Below, in pieces: positions 34,689 through 43,101 of a stretch of DNA of 47,600 bases (position 1 is its first letter; every line of letters begins with the position of its first letter). The stretch covers positions 1 to 47,600 of the forward strand of contig CAJQPP010000099.1 in the NCBI GenBank assembly GCA_905480235.1. The letters are read 5' to 3'. Origin of the DNA: an uncultured Pirellulaceae bacterium (GTDB taxonomy: Bacteria; Planctomycetota; Planctomycetia; Pirellulales; Pirellulaceae). A program made the translations under genes and the position numbers. The notes under the pieces were generated by a model that was not told the DNA's origin, made no database searches, and saw only the letters and a list, made by a program, of their open reading frames with translations.

Positions 34689-35015
34689 TTATCTGTTTTG
34701 CCCTTGATGATAGATCACCTCACCATCGGTGCGGGAATAGACCATTCCCAGCTGGGCTGCGGGAAAGAGGCTCAGCCCTTCGTCACGCAATTGAGGCGCA
34801 AATTTTTCTTGGTAGTGTTCGAAATCCTTTGGATTGGCGAATTGGTAACGAACTTCATAAGTCGGTACTTCTCCAGCCATGCAAACAACCTCCGCAGCGG
34901 TCGCGCCACCTTTAATGACATCAGCAATATGGGGATCACGCAACCATGCCAACCAGGCTTCGATGACCTCGTCATTTTGAAACGTGAATTCACAGCGGAC
35001 GGTATATCGATACAT
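34689..35015 (-). CDS. DUF4286 family protein
   Basis: A 108-aa ferredoxin-like-fold small protein. The DUF4286 pattern is clear: YTVRCEFTFQNDEVIEAWLA, WLRDPHIADVIKGGA, VRYQFANPKDFEHYQEKFAP and LRDEGLSLFPAAQLGMVYSR. Function is unknown. It stands alone on the minus strand. Confidence 0.8.
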   Translation of the reverse strand: MYRYTVRCEFTFQNDEVIEAWLAWLRDPHIADVIKGGATAAEVVCMAGEVPTYEVRYQFANPKDFEHYQEKFAPQLRDEGLSLFPAAQLGMVYSRTDGEVIYHQGQNR

Positions 35016-35801
35016 AACGGATTGGTTTCAGTTTTGAAATGTTTCTGGCATTTCGATTATAAAGCAGGCCGGGCTTGGCGAAAGTTGGTTGCGGGGTTCC
35101 CCGTATGGAAATCAAAACAAATGCTGTGGATCTTTTTAGGTTCTGGCGAACCTTTCTGATCCGGGACGGTCTCTAATGGCACAGGCAATTGTTTTTTGCC
35201 TAGGCGGATCGCTGGCCAACCCGTAAAGGTTGCCCGTAAATCGGGTGAGGGCTACCGTGGTCGCTCGGATATGACTTTCATGGAGGAAGTCGTTTTGTTT
35301 TATCATCATTCTCTTTGTTGTGCCTCAGGCACCAGGGATTTAGTGAAATGCGTTCTCTCAAGCCAACCCAACTGCAACGTCAATTCGGACAGATATCCGG
35401 CAACGTTTGGGTTATGTGGAAGGTGTGGAGCGCACTGACACCGACTCCCCAGTGCGGGCAATTCTCGGGCAAACGTTGCGTTTTGCGCAAGGCGAAACCG
35501 GTGGGTGTTGCAGGCTTCGACGTCAGTGGTAATGCCAATACCCGAACCGCGGGTATTGAACTTGGCGGCCGTCTGCCGTTGCCGGTGATGTGTCGCTGTA
35601 GACCGGCACACTGCGACGTGGGCTAGTTCGGAAACGCCCTATCAAGCGCGCACGCCAGACTCCTTCTATCAAACCCGCAGTACGTCCTAACGGATAGGTC
35701 CGCGCCGTTTAACGGCGTGCGTGGCTGCTCCGTCTAGTATCGTTTCTTCCGCCATTTTACCTGTAATGGGAACGCCAAACCTTGGCTGTGAAAGAGTAAA
35801 T
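35016..35801. other. 785-bp stretch without a convincing gene
   Basis: Several short frames exist (for example 35315-35626 on the plus strand), but none has a family match, good codon look and ribosome binding site together. A hairpin AGGCAA-N7-TTGCCT lies near 35185-35204 and a near-perfect palindrome CGCCGTTTAACGGCG just upstream of the ECF sigma gene near 35705-35720. The region may hold an unrecognised RNA, a decayed gene or only the sigma-factor promoter. Confidence 0.35.
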
Positions 35802-36380
35802 ATGAACGCCAAAGCTGACGACAAAATTGACCAAATTCAAAAGACCGCCGAATGGGTGCGAGCTGCTCAGCAAGGGGATCGGTCTGCCTTGGGGGAATTG
35901 TTCATCCGGTACGAAAAGACGGTTTATGCCATTGCCTTTCGCCGCTTAGGGAACGCCAGTGAGGCTCAGGAATTAGTCCAAGAGGTATTTATTCGGGCGA
36001 TGCAAAAAATGGATCAGCTGCGAAACCCGGCCGCTTTCGGTGGCTGGATACGTCAAATTACGGCACGCATGGCGATCAATCGGATAAGCCTGCGCCGTGC
36101 TGTTTTTTCCATGGAGCCGGATTACTTCGAAACGACTTTAATGGGCGGCGACACGCCCGAGCGGGGTTTGATGGAGATTGAGAAACAAACGCAGGTGCGC
36201 GACGGAATGGCTCGCTTGCGGGCCATGGACCGCCACACACTTGAGGCATTTTATATGCACGGGCACTCGTTGGCTGAGATGGCTGACCATTTTGATGCGC
36301 CGATGGGTACGATCAAACGCCGTTTGCATGTCGCCCGAAAACGTTTGGCTGAGGAAGTCCCTGAATTGTCCCCAGTCTAA
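35802..36380 (+). CDS. ECF-type RNA polymerase sigma factor
   Basis: A 192-aa sigma-70 family ECF factor. Region 2 is at about residues 18-90 (LFIRYEKTVYAIAFRRLGNA, EAQELVQEVFIRAMQKMDQL, GGWIRQITARMAINRI) and region 4 at 130-185 (LEAFYMHGHSLAEMADHF, GTIKRRLHVARKRLAEE). No anti-sigma factor is adjacent; the next gene on the same strand encodes an outer-membrane beta-barrel. ATG 35802 is chosen with GAAAGAG upstream; ATG 35766 would add 12 residues. It may respond to envelope conditions, but the signal is unknown. Confidence 0.87.
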   Translation: MNAKADDKIDQIQKTAEWVRAAQQGDRSALGELFIRYEKTVYAIAFRRLGNASEAQELVQEVFIRAMQKMDQLRNPAAFGGWIRQITARMAINRISLRRAVFSMEPDYFETTLMGGDTPERGLMEIEKQTQVRDGMARLRAMDRHTLEAFYMHGHSLAEMADHFDAPMGTIKRRLHVARKRLAEEVPELSPV

Positions 36381-36620
36381 GCAGCCTGATTCCACACAAG
36401 CATTGGTCTGTCGTCGGTTCTTTCGATAGCGGAGTGATGACAAAAGTATGTTGGCAGGGAACGCGTACGCTAGCGTTGCCGGCCTGGAAACGCCAATTTT
36501 GACCAACTGCCGCATTCGGAAAAGTTTATGTGAATTCTCTAATCGGAATATTCGAATAAATTGAATACGGCCCATGGTCTTGTTCGAAATTGCGGCATTT
36601 TAATCTCTCGGAGGTTCCCT

Positions 36621-37619
36621 ATGAGGCACTTCGTCGTCTGTGTTTTTATGGGATTTGCGGTTCTGTTCTGTGCGGAATCCAACGCCCAAGACAATTCAAA
36701 CGCCTCCTTATTGCCGCCAGTACCGGTCCCTCCGGGACCGCAGCAGACCACGCCCACGGCTGATCCACCGATGATACGCGTTGCCCGATCTTCCAGTGCA
36801 GCCGAGGATTCCTTGCCGCCGGTTTTGGTATCTGCCGAACGCTCGGAAAACCCGAATCAGTACTTTACAGCGGATGCCAGTGCCCCAGTTGTGGGTTCCA
36901 CGAATCTGGTGGCTGCGGTTTCCTGCGATGGGGGCCAGGCTTGCGGAAGCGGTGTTTGCAAGTGCGGCAACCGCTTCGCTGGAAATGTACGCGACAGGCA
37001 ATTCGCGAGACGGGGTGGGCCCGCATACTTGTCTTTGGACTTTGGTTGGTCGGCGGTCGCCTCGAGTGCTGAGAATTTATCGCTGGGGCAAGTATTTCCC
37101 CCCGCAATCGATATTAAAGACTCTCAAGTGACGCGCGTTGGTATTGGTAAATACTTGGGAGATTGGCGTGTCGAGGGAGAAGTTGGGTTTCGAAAATACG
37201 AAGTCAACGACGTGAAATTGTTTCAGGATGATTATTTTTTGGTGCAAGGTGAACGCAGCACGACGACGCTGATGGCGAATTTCTTTTACGATTTGAACAT
37301 CCCTGGTATTTTGCGACCGTACGCGAAATGTGGTTTGGGCACCTCTTATAACGAGGCGGATGGAAGTCGCTTTGTGAATCCATTTGCGACTAATGTGTTT
37401 TTTGGAGATGTTTACCCGACCGGTGAGTCTTGGGAATTTGCGTGGTCAGTAGGCTGTGGGTTTGGAATTTGCCTAACGCATTCACTGTTCCTTGATCTCG
37501 AGTATCAATACATCGAGATGGGGGCAGTGGCAACCGGTTACAATCGTTTCGGCTCTGCTCAAGGCTTTGGCCAAGGGCACGCTCATGAATTCACGACTGG
37601 TCTGCGGGTGAATTTTTAG
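36621..37619 (+). CDS. Outer-membrane beta-barrel protein
   Basis: A 332-aa protein with a signal peptide (VVCVFMGFAVLFCAESNA) and, after a Pro-rich ~110-residue linker with a small Cys cluster (CDGGQACGSGVCKCG), an 8-stranded-type beta-barrel (OMP_b-brl) from about residue 135 to the C-terminal aromatic FTTGLRVNF. Repeated aromatic-alternating strands are seen (WRVEGEVGFRKYEV, LFLDLEYQYIEMG). A strong GGAGG ribosome binding site precedes the ATG. It probably sits in the outer membrane. It follows the ECF sigma gene, which might control it. Confidence 0.75.
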   Translation: MRHFVVCVFMGFAVLFCAESNAQDNSNASLLPPVPVPPGPQQTTPTADPPMIRVARSSSAAEDSLPPVLVSAERSENPNQYFTADASAPVVGSTNLVAAVSCDGGQACGSGVCKCGNRFAGNVRDRQFARRGGPAYLSLDFGWSAVASSAENLSLGQVFPPAIDIKDSQVTRVGIGKYLGDWRVEGEVGFRKYEVNDVKLFQDDYFLVQGERSTTTLMANFFYDLNIPGILRPYAKCGLGTSYNEADGSRFVNPFATNVFFGDVYPTGESWEFAWSVGCGFGICLTHSLFLDLEYQYIEMGAVATGYNRFGSAQGFGQGHAHEFTTGLRVNF

Positions 37620-37792
37620 GGAAATACGTGTTTACTGCCCCTTTTACCGGGAGTGGCATTCCCATTGAGGCAGTGCGATACTGGGGTTCGCGGCCTTTCC
37701 TGCCCGTCAACAAGGTGCCTGCCGATTCCTTGTTTGCAGGTTTAATTAACAAGGTGGCCGCCGAGTAAACCCCTTAATGTCGGGCGCCATTT

Positions 37793-38491
37793 ATGAAGCC
37801 ATCCGCAACGATCAAGCTTGGTACCGCTTTCGGTATCGATATCTTGTTGCATTGGTCTTTCTTTTTTTTACCGCTGCTCGTTGGCTGGTTTGCGTGGTAT
37901 CACGGCCAGCCATTATCTACCACTGCAGTGTGGATGGTGTTGTTGGTGGTGGTCCTATTCAGCGTGCTATTGCATGAGTTGGGGCATGCGTTGACGGCTG
38001 AAAAGCTGGGGATTCCTATCATTGACATCATGCTCACGCCAATTTGTGGCTTGGCGAGATTGGAACGCGCTCCTGCCCGGCCTTGGGATGAGGTTCTGGT
38101 CGCTCTGGCCGGGCCATTGGCCAATTTGGGGGCTGCCAGCCTTTTGGCCATTTTGATATGGATTCGCGGGGAATCCTTTTCTATCGATCCAAAGATGATC
38201 AACGACAGTCTTTGGTTAACCTTGCTGTGGATCAATTTATGTCTGTTCGCAATCAATCTCTTGCCCATTTTCCCGATGGATGGAGGACGGATCTTGCGTG
38301 CGTTTCTCGCCATGGCCATGGATAACTCCCGAGCGACCAAGGTAGCGGCTCGTTTGGGGCAAATCATGTCTGTTTTGGCCATTGCAGCAGGTGTTTACTG
38401 GCAAATTGTGGCCCTGGTGGTGATCGGTATTTTTTTGATTGCCACCGCGGAACAGGAGATACGGCAGCATTTTTTGTACCCGGGCAAGTAA
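37793..38491 (+). CDS. M50 (site-2 protease) family intramembrane metalloprotease
   Basis: A 232-aa membrane protein with the zinc motif HELGH at 61-65 and the third ligand in FPMDGGRILR (Asp163). It has about six membrane segments and lacks a PDZ or CBS domain, so it is the minimal, SpoIVFB-like form. Such proteases cut membrane-bound regulators or small proteins; the substrate is not evident here. Confidence 0.88.
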   Translation: MKPSATIKLGTAFGIDILLHWSFFFLPLLVGWFAWYHGQPLSTTAVWMVLLVVVLFSVLLHELGHALTAEKLGIPIIDIMLTPICGLARLERAPARPWDEVLVALAGPLANLGAASLLAILIWIRGESFSIDPKMINDSLWLTLLWINLCLFAINLLPIFPMDGGRILRAFLAMAMDNSRATKVAARLGQIMSVLAIAAGVYWQIVALVVIGIFLIATAEQEIRQHFLYPGK

Positions 38492-38787
38492 CTGAGCTGA
38501 CGAGTATGAGCTGGGGATCGGGGGCTGAGTTCAGGTCTGGGGCCGAAATGGGGCGCAATTCAGGGACTTTGAACCGGTCTCTGAGACAGCATTCTTTGGG
38601 GGTCGCAAGTCGTTGGCGATATAGCGTTTACAACTTGGCCTCAGGTCGATAAAATCCGAAACTTAACTTGCTCGTCGGAGCACGGAATCAGGGTCTCCAA
38701 AAGGTCTGGAGGGTCATTCATCCGCAATTCGAGGAGCTGCTTCTGCGGGCTGTAAACGCAGTCCTTCGGTGATTGCTCAGGGTACCC
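38492..38787. other. Upstream region of ffh
   Basis: No gene or SRP RNA is seen. It probably holds the promoter of the ffh-rpsP-trmD-rplS group. Confidence 0.35.
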
Positions 38788-40269
38788 ATGTTCGAAAATC
38801 TGCAAGATGGATTGAGGTCTGCCTTCAAGTCGCTGTCCGGTAAGGGCAAGCTGACTGAGGCCAACATGCGCGATGGTCTCAAAATCGTCGAGCAATCATT
38901 GTTGGAAGCGGATGTCAGCTATGAAGTTGTCCAGCACTTCATGCAGCGAGTTAGCGAACAGGCGATGGGTGAAAAGGTCCTGTTATCGCTGAAACCGCAC
39001 GAGCAATTAATAAGTGTCGTGCACGGCGAACTGGTCGGTCTGTTAGGGCCGGTCGACGATTCCATGCACCTGAAAAAAGATGCCACCACGATCATCATGA
39101 TGTGTGGTTTGCAGGGCTCTGGGAAAACGACGACTTGCGGCAAGTTGTCGGTGCTGCTGAAACAAAACAATATCACGCCTTTGTTGGTGGCGGCCGATTT
39201 GCAGCGGCCAGCAGCCATCGACCAATTGCATGTAATCGGCGAGCAATTAGGCGTTCCGGTTTACTCGGAAAAGGACGAACAAGACCCGATCAAAGTTTGC
39301 CGCAACGCGGTGAAACAAGCCAACGAAAACGGCAATCAAGTCGTGATTCTGGATACGGCCGGACGTTTGGCAATTGACGAGGAATTAATGGAGCAATTGC
39401 GTGATATCGATCGCCAATTGAATCCTGACCAAGTCTACTTGGTGGTCGACGGCATGACGGGGCAGGATGCCGTCCGCAGTGCGGCCGCGTTCCATGAGTC
39501 ACTAGAACTCAATGGCGTGGTCATGACCAAACTCGATGGCGATGCTCGCGGTGGGGCTTTGTTGTCTGTAAAACACGTCACCGGTGTGCCGATCAAGTTT
39601 ATCGGTACCGGCGAACAAATGGATGCCCTCGAGCCATTCCGCCCCGAAGGCATGGCCGGACGAATCTTAGGGCAGGGTGACATTGTCGAATTGGCTCGCC
39701 AAGCCCAAACGATGATGGATGAAAAGGAGCAGGAGCGGCTCCAGGAACAGCTTTCCAAAGGCGAATTCACGCTGGACGATTTTCGCAATCAAATGCAAAA
39801 GATCGCCCAACCTGGCCTTATGCAACGCATGATCGGTTTGATGCCGGGCGTGCCCAAGGAATTCAAGGAAATGCTGGGAAGTGAGGAAGCATCCTCCGAA
39901 ATTCGCCGTCAAATGGCGATAATCGACTCAATGACGCCTGGTGAGCGGCAAAATCCCAAGATAATCCAAGTGGCGAGACGCCAAAGAATTGCGAAAGGTT
40001 CGGGAGTTGAGCCAAAACAGGTCAATGAACTAATCAAGCAATATGATATGATGAAGCCGATGCTTACCGGCATGGCGGGTAAAAACCGCAAGGAAAGCAT
40101 GGAGATGGTGCAGGAACTGCAGAGCAAGATGATGGACCCCTCCAGCCAAATGTCCAAGACGAAAAAGTCGACCGGTAAACGATTGACTGCGAAGGAACGC
40201 AAGAAGTCACAAAAAGATCGGCAAAAGCGGATGCGTCAAATGAAACGCGAAAAACGAGAAAATAGCTGA
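38788..40269 (+). CDS. ffh: Signal recognition particle protein Ffh
   Basis: A 493-aa SRP54/Ffh GTPase, which with 4.5S RNA binds signal sequences and delivers ribosomes to FtsY. The N domain starts MFENLQDGLRSAFKSLSGKG; the G domain has GLQGSGKTTTCGKL, the DTAGRLAID motif and TKLDGDARGG; the M domain is Met-rich (QPGLMQRMIGLMPG, MTPGERQNPKII) and ends in a Lys/Arg tail. ATG 38788 is used; the reading frame is open five codons further up. The first gene of a translation-related group with rpsP, trmD and rplS. Confidence 0.96.
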   Translation: MFENLQDGLRSAFKSLSGKGKLTEANMRDGLKIVEQSLLEADVSYEVVQHFMQRVSEQAMGEKVLLSLKPHEQLISVVHGELVGLLGPVDDSMHLKKDATTIIMMCGLQGSGKTTTCGKLSVLLKQNNITPLLVAADLQRPAAIDQLHVIGEQLGVPVYSEKDEQDPIKVCRNAVKQANENGNQVVILDTAGRLAIDEELMEQLRDIDRQLNPDQVYLVVDGMTGQDAVRSAAAFHESLELNGVVMTKLDGDARGGALLSVKHVTGVPIKFIGTGEQMDALEPFRPEGMAGRILGQGDIVELARQAQTMMDEKEQERLQEQLSKGEFTLDDFRNQMQKIAQPGLMQRMIGLMPGVPKEFKEMLGSEEASSEIRRQMAIIDSMTPGERQNPKIIQVARRQRIAKGSGVEPKQVNELIKQYDMMKPMLTGMAGKNRKESMEMVQELQSKMMDPSSQMSKTKKSTGKRLTAKERKKSQKDRQKRMRQMKREKRENS

Positions 40270-40385
40270 TAGAATTACGGTCGTCACTGACGTGGCGAAA
40301 TAAAATAGGCACCCCGGGCAATCGCAAGGGATTCCAAAACACGATATTTGCCTCAATGGGGCTTTGATAATCAGGAGTTAGTCAG

Positions 40386-40949
40386 TTGGCAGTTAGAATT
40401 CGATTGAAAAAATTGGGGCGGCGTCACCGTCCATTCTTCCGAGTTTGTGCGATGGATTCACGCTCACCACGAGATGGTCGCGTGATCGAAGAGTTGGGCA
40501 CCTACGATCCCATGGTTCGTGAAACCGATGCTCGCGCCATCCTCAAAGGAGAGCGTATTGATTATTGGCTGAGTGTTGGCGCCAAGCCAACTCCCAAAGT
40601 CGGTGTGTTGATCAAGAAATACGGAACCGAAGGCTCGCACCTCGGAGAACAACAGGCAGCCATCGGTCGCCTGTCAACGCGTCGCGCCGATTCGATCTCC
40701 GCCGCCACCAAAGCCGCCGAAGCTTCGGCCAAAGCGGCTGAGGAAGCTGCTGCCGCTGCCGAGGCCAAAGCTGCTGAGGAAGCGAAGGCTGCTGAAGAAG
40801 CTGCCGCTGCTGAAGCCAAAGCTGCCGAAGAAGCTGCCGCTGCGGAAGCCAAAGCTGCCGAAGAAGCGACTGCGGAAGCCGCTGCAACCGAGGAAGTTGC
40901 TACGGAAGAAGCTGCGGGTGGCGAGGATTCCGACGCCAAGTCAGAGTAA
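40386..40949 (+). CDS. rpsP: Ribosomal protein bS16 with Ala/Glu-rich tail
   Basis: A 187-aa bS16 of the small subunit; the core is ~85 residues (LAVRIRLKKLGRRHRPFF-like start, DSRSPRDGRVIEELGTYDP, YWLSVGAKPTPKV). From about residue 95 the protein has a tail of Ala/Lys/Glu repeats (AAEEAAAAEAKAAEE) about 80 residues long and then an acidic end. The start is TTG at 40386, behind a good AGGAG site. Long tails on bS16 occur in some phyla; the function is unknown. Confidence 0.93.
   Translation: MAVRIRLKKLGRRHRPFFRVCAMDSRSPRDGRVIEELGTYDPMVRETDARAILKGERIDYWLSVGAKPTPKVGVLIKKYGTEGSHLGEQQAAIGRLSTRRADSISAATKAAEASAKAAEEAAAAAEAKAAEEAKAAEEAAAAEAKAAEEAAAAEAKAAEEATAEAAATEEVATEEAAGGEDSDAKSE
40725..40885 (+). 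repeat. Degenerate tandem repeat coding for Ala/Glu-rich tail of bS16
   Basis: Imperfect 15-24 bp repeats such as GAAGCCAAAGCTGCCGAAGAA recur through the 3' end of rpsP and encode AEAKAAEEAA units. Length may vary between strains by slippage. Confidence 0.7.
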
Positions 40950-40955
40950 CTTGCA

Positions 40956-41660
40956 ATGCGATTCGACATTTTGACCTTGTTCCCGGATATGTTTCCCGGA
41001 TACCTGCGTCAAAGTCTGTTGAACAAAGCGATTCAAAAAGGGATCGTTGATGTTCAGGTCCACGACCTCAGGATGTGGACCAAAGGCATGCACCGCAAAG
41101 TGGATGACCGACCCTACGGGGGAGGACCCGGGATGATCATTATGGTCGAACCGGTCGTTGAAGCAGTAGAAGCCATCCAAAAGATGGACGATACACCGGC
41201 TCAAGTTGTGATGACAACGCCGCAAGGCACACGTTTGAATCAAAAGCTGGTGGAAGACTTGGCGGTTCAGCAACGATTTCTGTTGCTGTGCGGCAGGTAT
41301 GAGGGATTTGATCAGAGGGTCATCGACGTGCTGAACCCACTGGAAATCTCCATTGGAGACTACATTTTGAATGGCGGCGAAGTCGCCTCGATGGTGATGA
41401 TCGACACGTTGGTACGCATGGTACCGGGGGTACTCGGTCACGAGGAAAGTAGTGTTCAGGATTCGTTTTCCCGAGGGAATCGAATGCTCGAATACCCACA
41501 ATATACGAGGCCCCGCGATTATCGCGGGCTTCCCGTTCCGGAAATCCTGCTAAGCGGGAATCACCCGGAAATTGAAAAGTGGCGAGCGGCCCAGAGCTTG
41601 CTGCGAACGCAACAAAGGCGTGCCGATTTGTTGGACGAAAACGACAACAGCGGTCAGTAA
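40956..41660 (+). CDS. trmD: tRNA (guanine-37-N1)-methyltransferase
   Basis: A 234-aa TrmD, a SPOUT-fold enzyme that methylates G37 of tRNAs using S-adenosylmethionine and so prevents frameshifts. It starts RFDILTLFPDMFPGYLRQS; the knot region has LLLCGRYEGFDQRVID and EISIGDYILNGGEVASMVMI, with the SRGNRMLEYPQYTRP segment. It follows rpsP by 6 bp. The rimM gene that lies between rpsP and trmD in many bacteria is absent. Confidence 0.96.
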   Translation: MRFDILTLFPDMFPGYLRQSLLNKAIQKGIVDVQVHDLRMWTKGMHRKVDDRPYGGGPGMIIMVEPVVEAVEAIQKMDDTPAQVVMTTPQGTRLNQKLVEDLAVQQRFLLLCGRYEGFDQRVIDVLNPLEISIGDYILNGGEVASMVMIDTLVRMVPGVLGHEESSVQDSFSRGNRMLEYPQYTRPRDYRGLPVPEILLSGNHPEIEKWRAAQSLLRTQQRRADLLDENDNSGQ

Positions 41661-41828
41661 AGACACATTTTCGATGGCGACCAGTCGAATTGGCATGGGG
41701 ATACCCCAGCCGGTTGGAAGGGGAGTCAAACCAACTTGTCGCAAGAAGCTCAAGGGCGGTTCACACCAACCACTGCTTCCGCTGTGAGAAAAACCCTGAA
41801 AGGTAGAACCTGGAAAACAGGTAAAGTT

Positions 41829-42179
41829 ATGAGCCAAGATATTATTAAATTGGTTGAGCAAGGATCGCTCAAGGAAAACCCTCCCGAATTCGACATCGGC
41901 GACTCCGTTGACGTGCATTGCCTTATTCACGAAGGTGAAAAGACGCGAACGCAGGTGTTTTCTGGTACGGTTATCGGTCGCAGTGGTGGCGGAGCCCGTG
42001 AGATGTTTACGGTCCGTCGAATCGTGGCTGGTGAAGGGGTTGAGCGGAAATTTCCTGTCCACTCACCAAGGATTGCCAAAGTTGAAGTGAAACGTTCCGC
42101 CGTCGTTCGACGAGCCAAGCTTTACTTCCTCCGCGATCGAGTCGGAAAAGCAACGCGTTTGCGAGAACGTCGCCGTTAA
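41829..42179 (+). CDS. rplS: Ribosomal protein bL19
   Basis: A 116-aa bL19 of the large subunit, near the usual length. Typical segments are PEFDIGDSVDVHCLIHEGEK, RTQVFSGTVIGRSGGGAREM and the end LYFLRDRVGKATRLRERR. ATG 41829 was chosen; an upstream in-frame start would add 31 residues not found in the family. A good terminator follows. Confidence 0.95.
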   Translation: MSQDIIKLVEQGSLKENPPEFDIGDSVDVHCLIHEGEKTRTQVFSGTVIGRSGGGAREMFTVRRIVAGEGVERKFPVHSPRIAKVEVKRSAVVRRAKLYFLRDRVGKATRLRERRR

Positions 42180-42227
42180 ACGCTGGGGCACTCTGTCGAT
42201 GCCTGCGGCTGTTTTTTGAAATAAACG

Positions 42228-42261
42228 ATACGCTCTGATTTTTTCAGGGCGTATTTTTTTT
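42228..42261 (+). terminator. Rho-independent terminator after rplS
   Basis: An 11-bp stem with one G-U pair (ATACGCTCTGA at 42228-42238 and TCAGGGCGTAT at 42244-42254) is followed by seven or eight T. It ends the ffh-rpsP-trmD-rplS group. Confidence 0.9.
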
Positions 42262-42482
42262 GGCCTGCAGGTGGTGGCCGCACACTTGAATGACGGCTGC
42301 CGCTAAAAAAATTTGCCTGGCGAAGCGTCTCCGAAACTTGACCGAGCGTTTTTTCCGCACAAAAAATGGGCGATAGAACGGGCAGCGCGGTGGCTCCAGC
42401 GGGAAAATGGGTTTAAAAAGGAGACTTGTCAAGGAACGCTGCAAAGGGCCAGATCAATGAATCAGGAGAGCTCGGAATAAAG

Positions 42483-43040
42483 ATGCCCCCAGGAACAAGC
42501 GACTTGGAAAGTGCGCAAAGCACATTGCCCAGCTTGGCGGACGCCGTTGTGCAGGATATTTCCGGGGGACCGGTGCGCCTAGGCGATCTTTGGCAGGATC
42601 GATCGGTGATTTTTGTATTCGTCAGGCACTTTGGCTGAGTGTTTTGCCGTGAGCAAATCATGCAGTTGCGTGACAATCATCAAAAAATTCGCGATCGGGA
42701 TGCCGATCTACGATTGCTCGCACCCGCGACTTTCGAGCAAGCCCGCAAGGCCTGTGAGGAATTCAAGGTGGATTACCAAATGCTCGCGGATCCTCAACGT
42801 GTCGCTTTCAAAGCAGCGGGTATGCGACGGGATCTTTTTAGTAATCTAAATATTCGCACGCTGCGTTATTTCATGAGAACTTGGCGAAAAGGAATCCGTC
42901 AAAAAGGAATTCAAGGCAACCCTTTTCAACAGGGTGGCGCCATGGTGATCGAAAGGGGCGGAATTCTGCGATTTCATTTTGTTGGCAAGGCTGCTGGGGA
43001 TCACCCTGATTTAGATGATGTCATTGCCGCATTGGCCTAG
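42483..43040 (+). CDS. AhpC/TSA (SelU/PRXL2-like) selenoprotein, UxxC, UGA read as Sec
   Basis: A 185-aa thioredoxin-fold protein if the UGA at 42636-42638 is read as selenocysteine. The frame on both sides of the UGA is one continuous family-like sequence: VRLGDLWQDRSVIFVFVRHF-G, then Sec52-VFC55-REQIMQLRD. In the AhpC/TSA_2 family (PRXL2/FAM213, which includes eukaryotic SelU) this motif is CxxC or UxxC at just this place. The end (GGAMVIERGGILRFHFVGKA, GDHPDLDDVIAAL) is also typical. It is probably a thiol-dependent reductase or peroxidase. ATG 42483 is used; TTG 42426 would add 19 residues. It stands after the rplS terminator. Confidence 0.9.
42658..42673 (+). promoter_or_regulatory. Candidate bacterial SECIS hairpin of the SelU-like selenoprotein
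   Basis: The stem UCAUGC and GCGUGA (six pairs, one G-U) closes an AGUU loop. The stem starts 20 nt after the UGA and the loop lies at +26 to +29, the distance and G-containing loop expected of a bacterial SECIS. A second, closer hairpin (UUUGC-CGUGA-GCAAA) competes. Confidence 0.6.
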
Positions 43041-43101
43041 CGTAATGGGTCCTGAACACCTGTGGTTCCGATCTGACCCTTTGTTTTCCACTCATCGATC
43101 C

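Noticed and set aside
35315-35626. 103-codon plus-strand frame in the long intergenic stretch.
   Set aside because: Odd composition, no signal or family match; neither this nor the other two frames look like a protein.
40562-40969. Ala/Ser-rich 135-codon frame on the minus strand.
   Set aside because: It is the antisense of the Ala/Glu repeat of rpsP, which is open by composition only.
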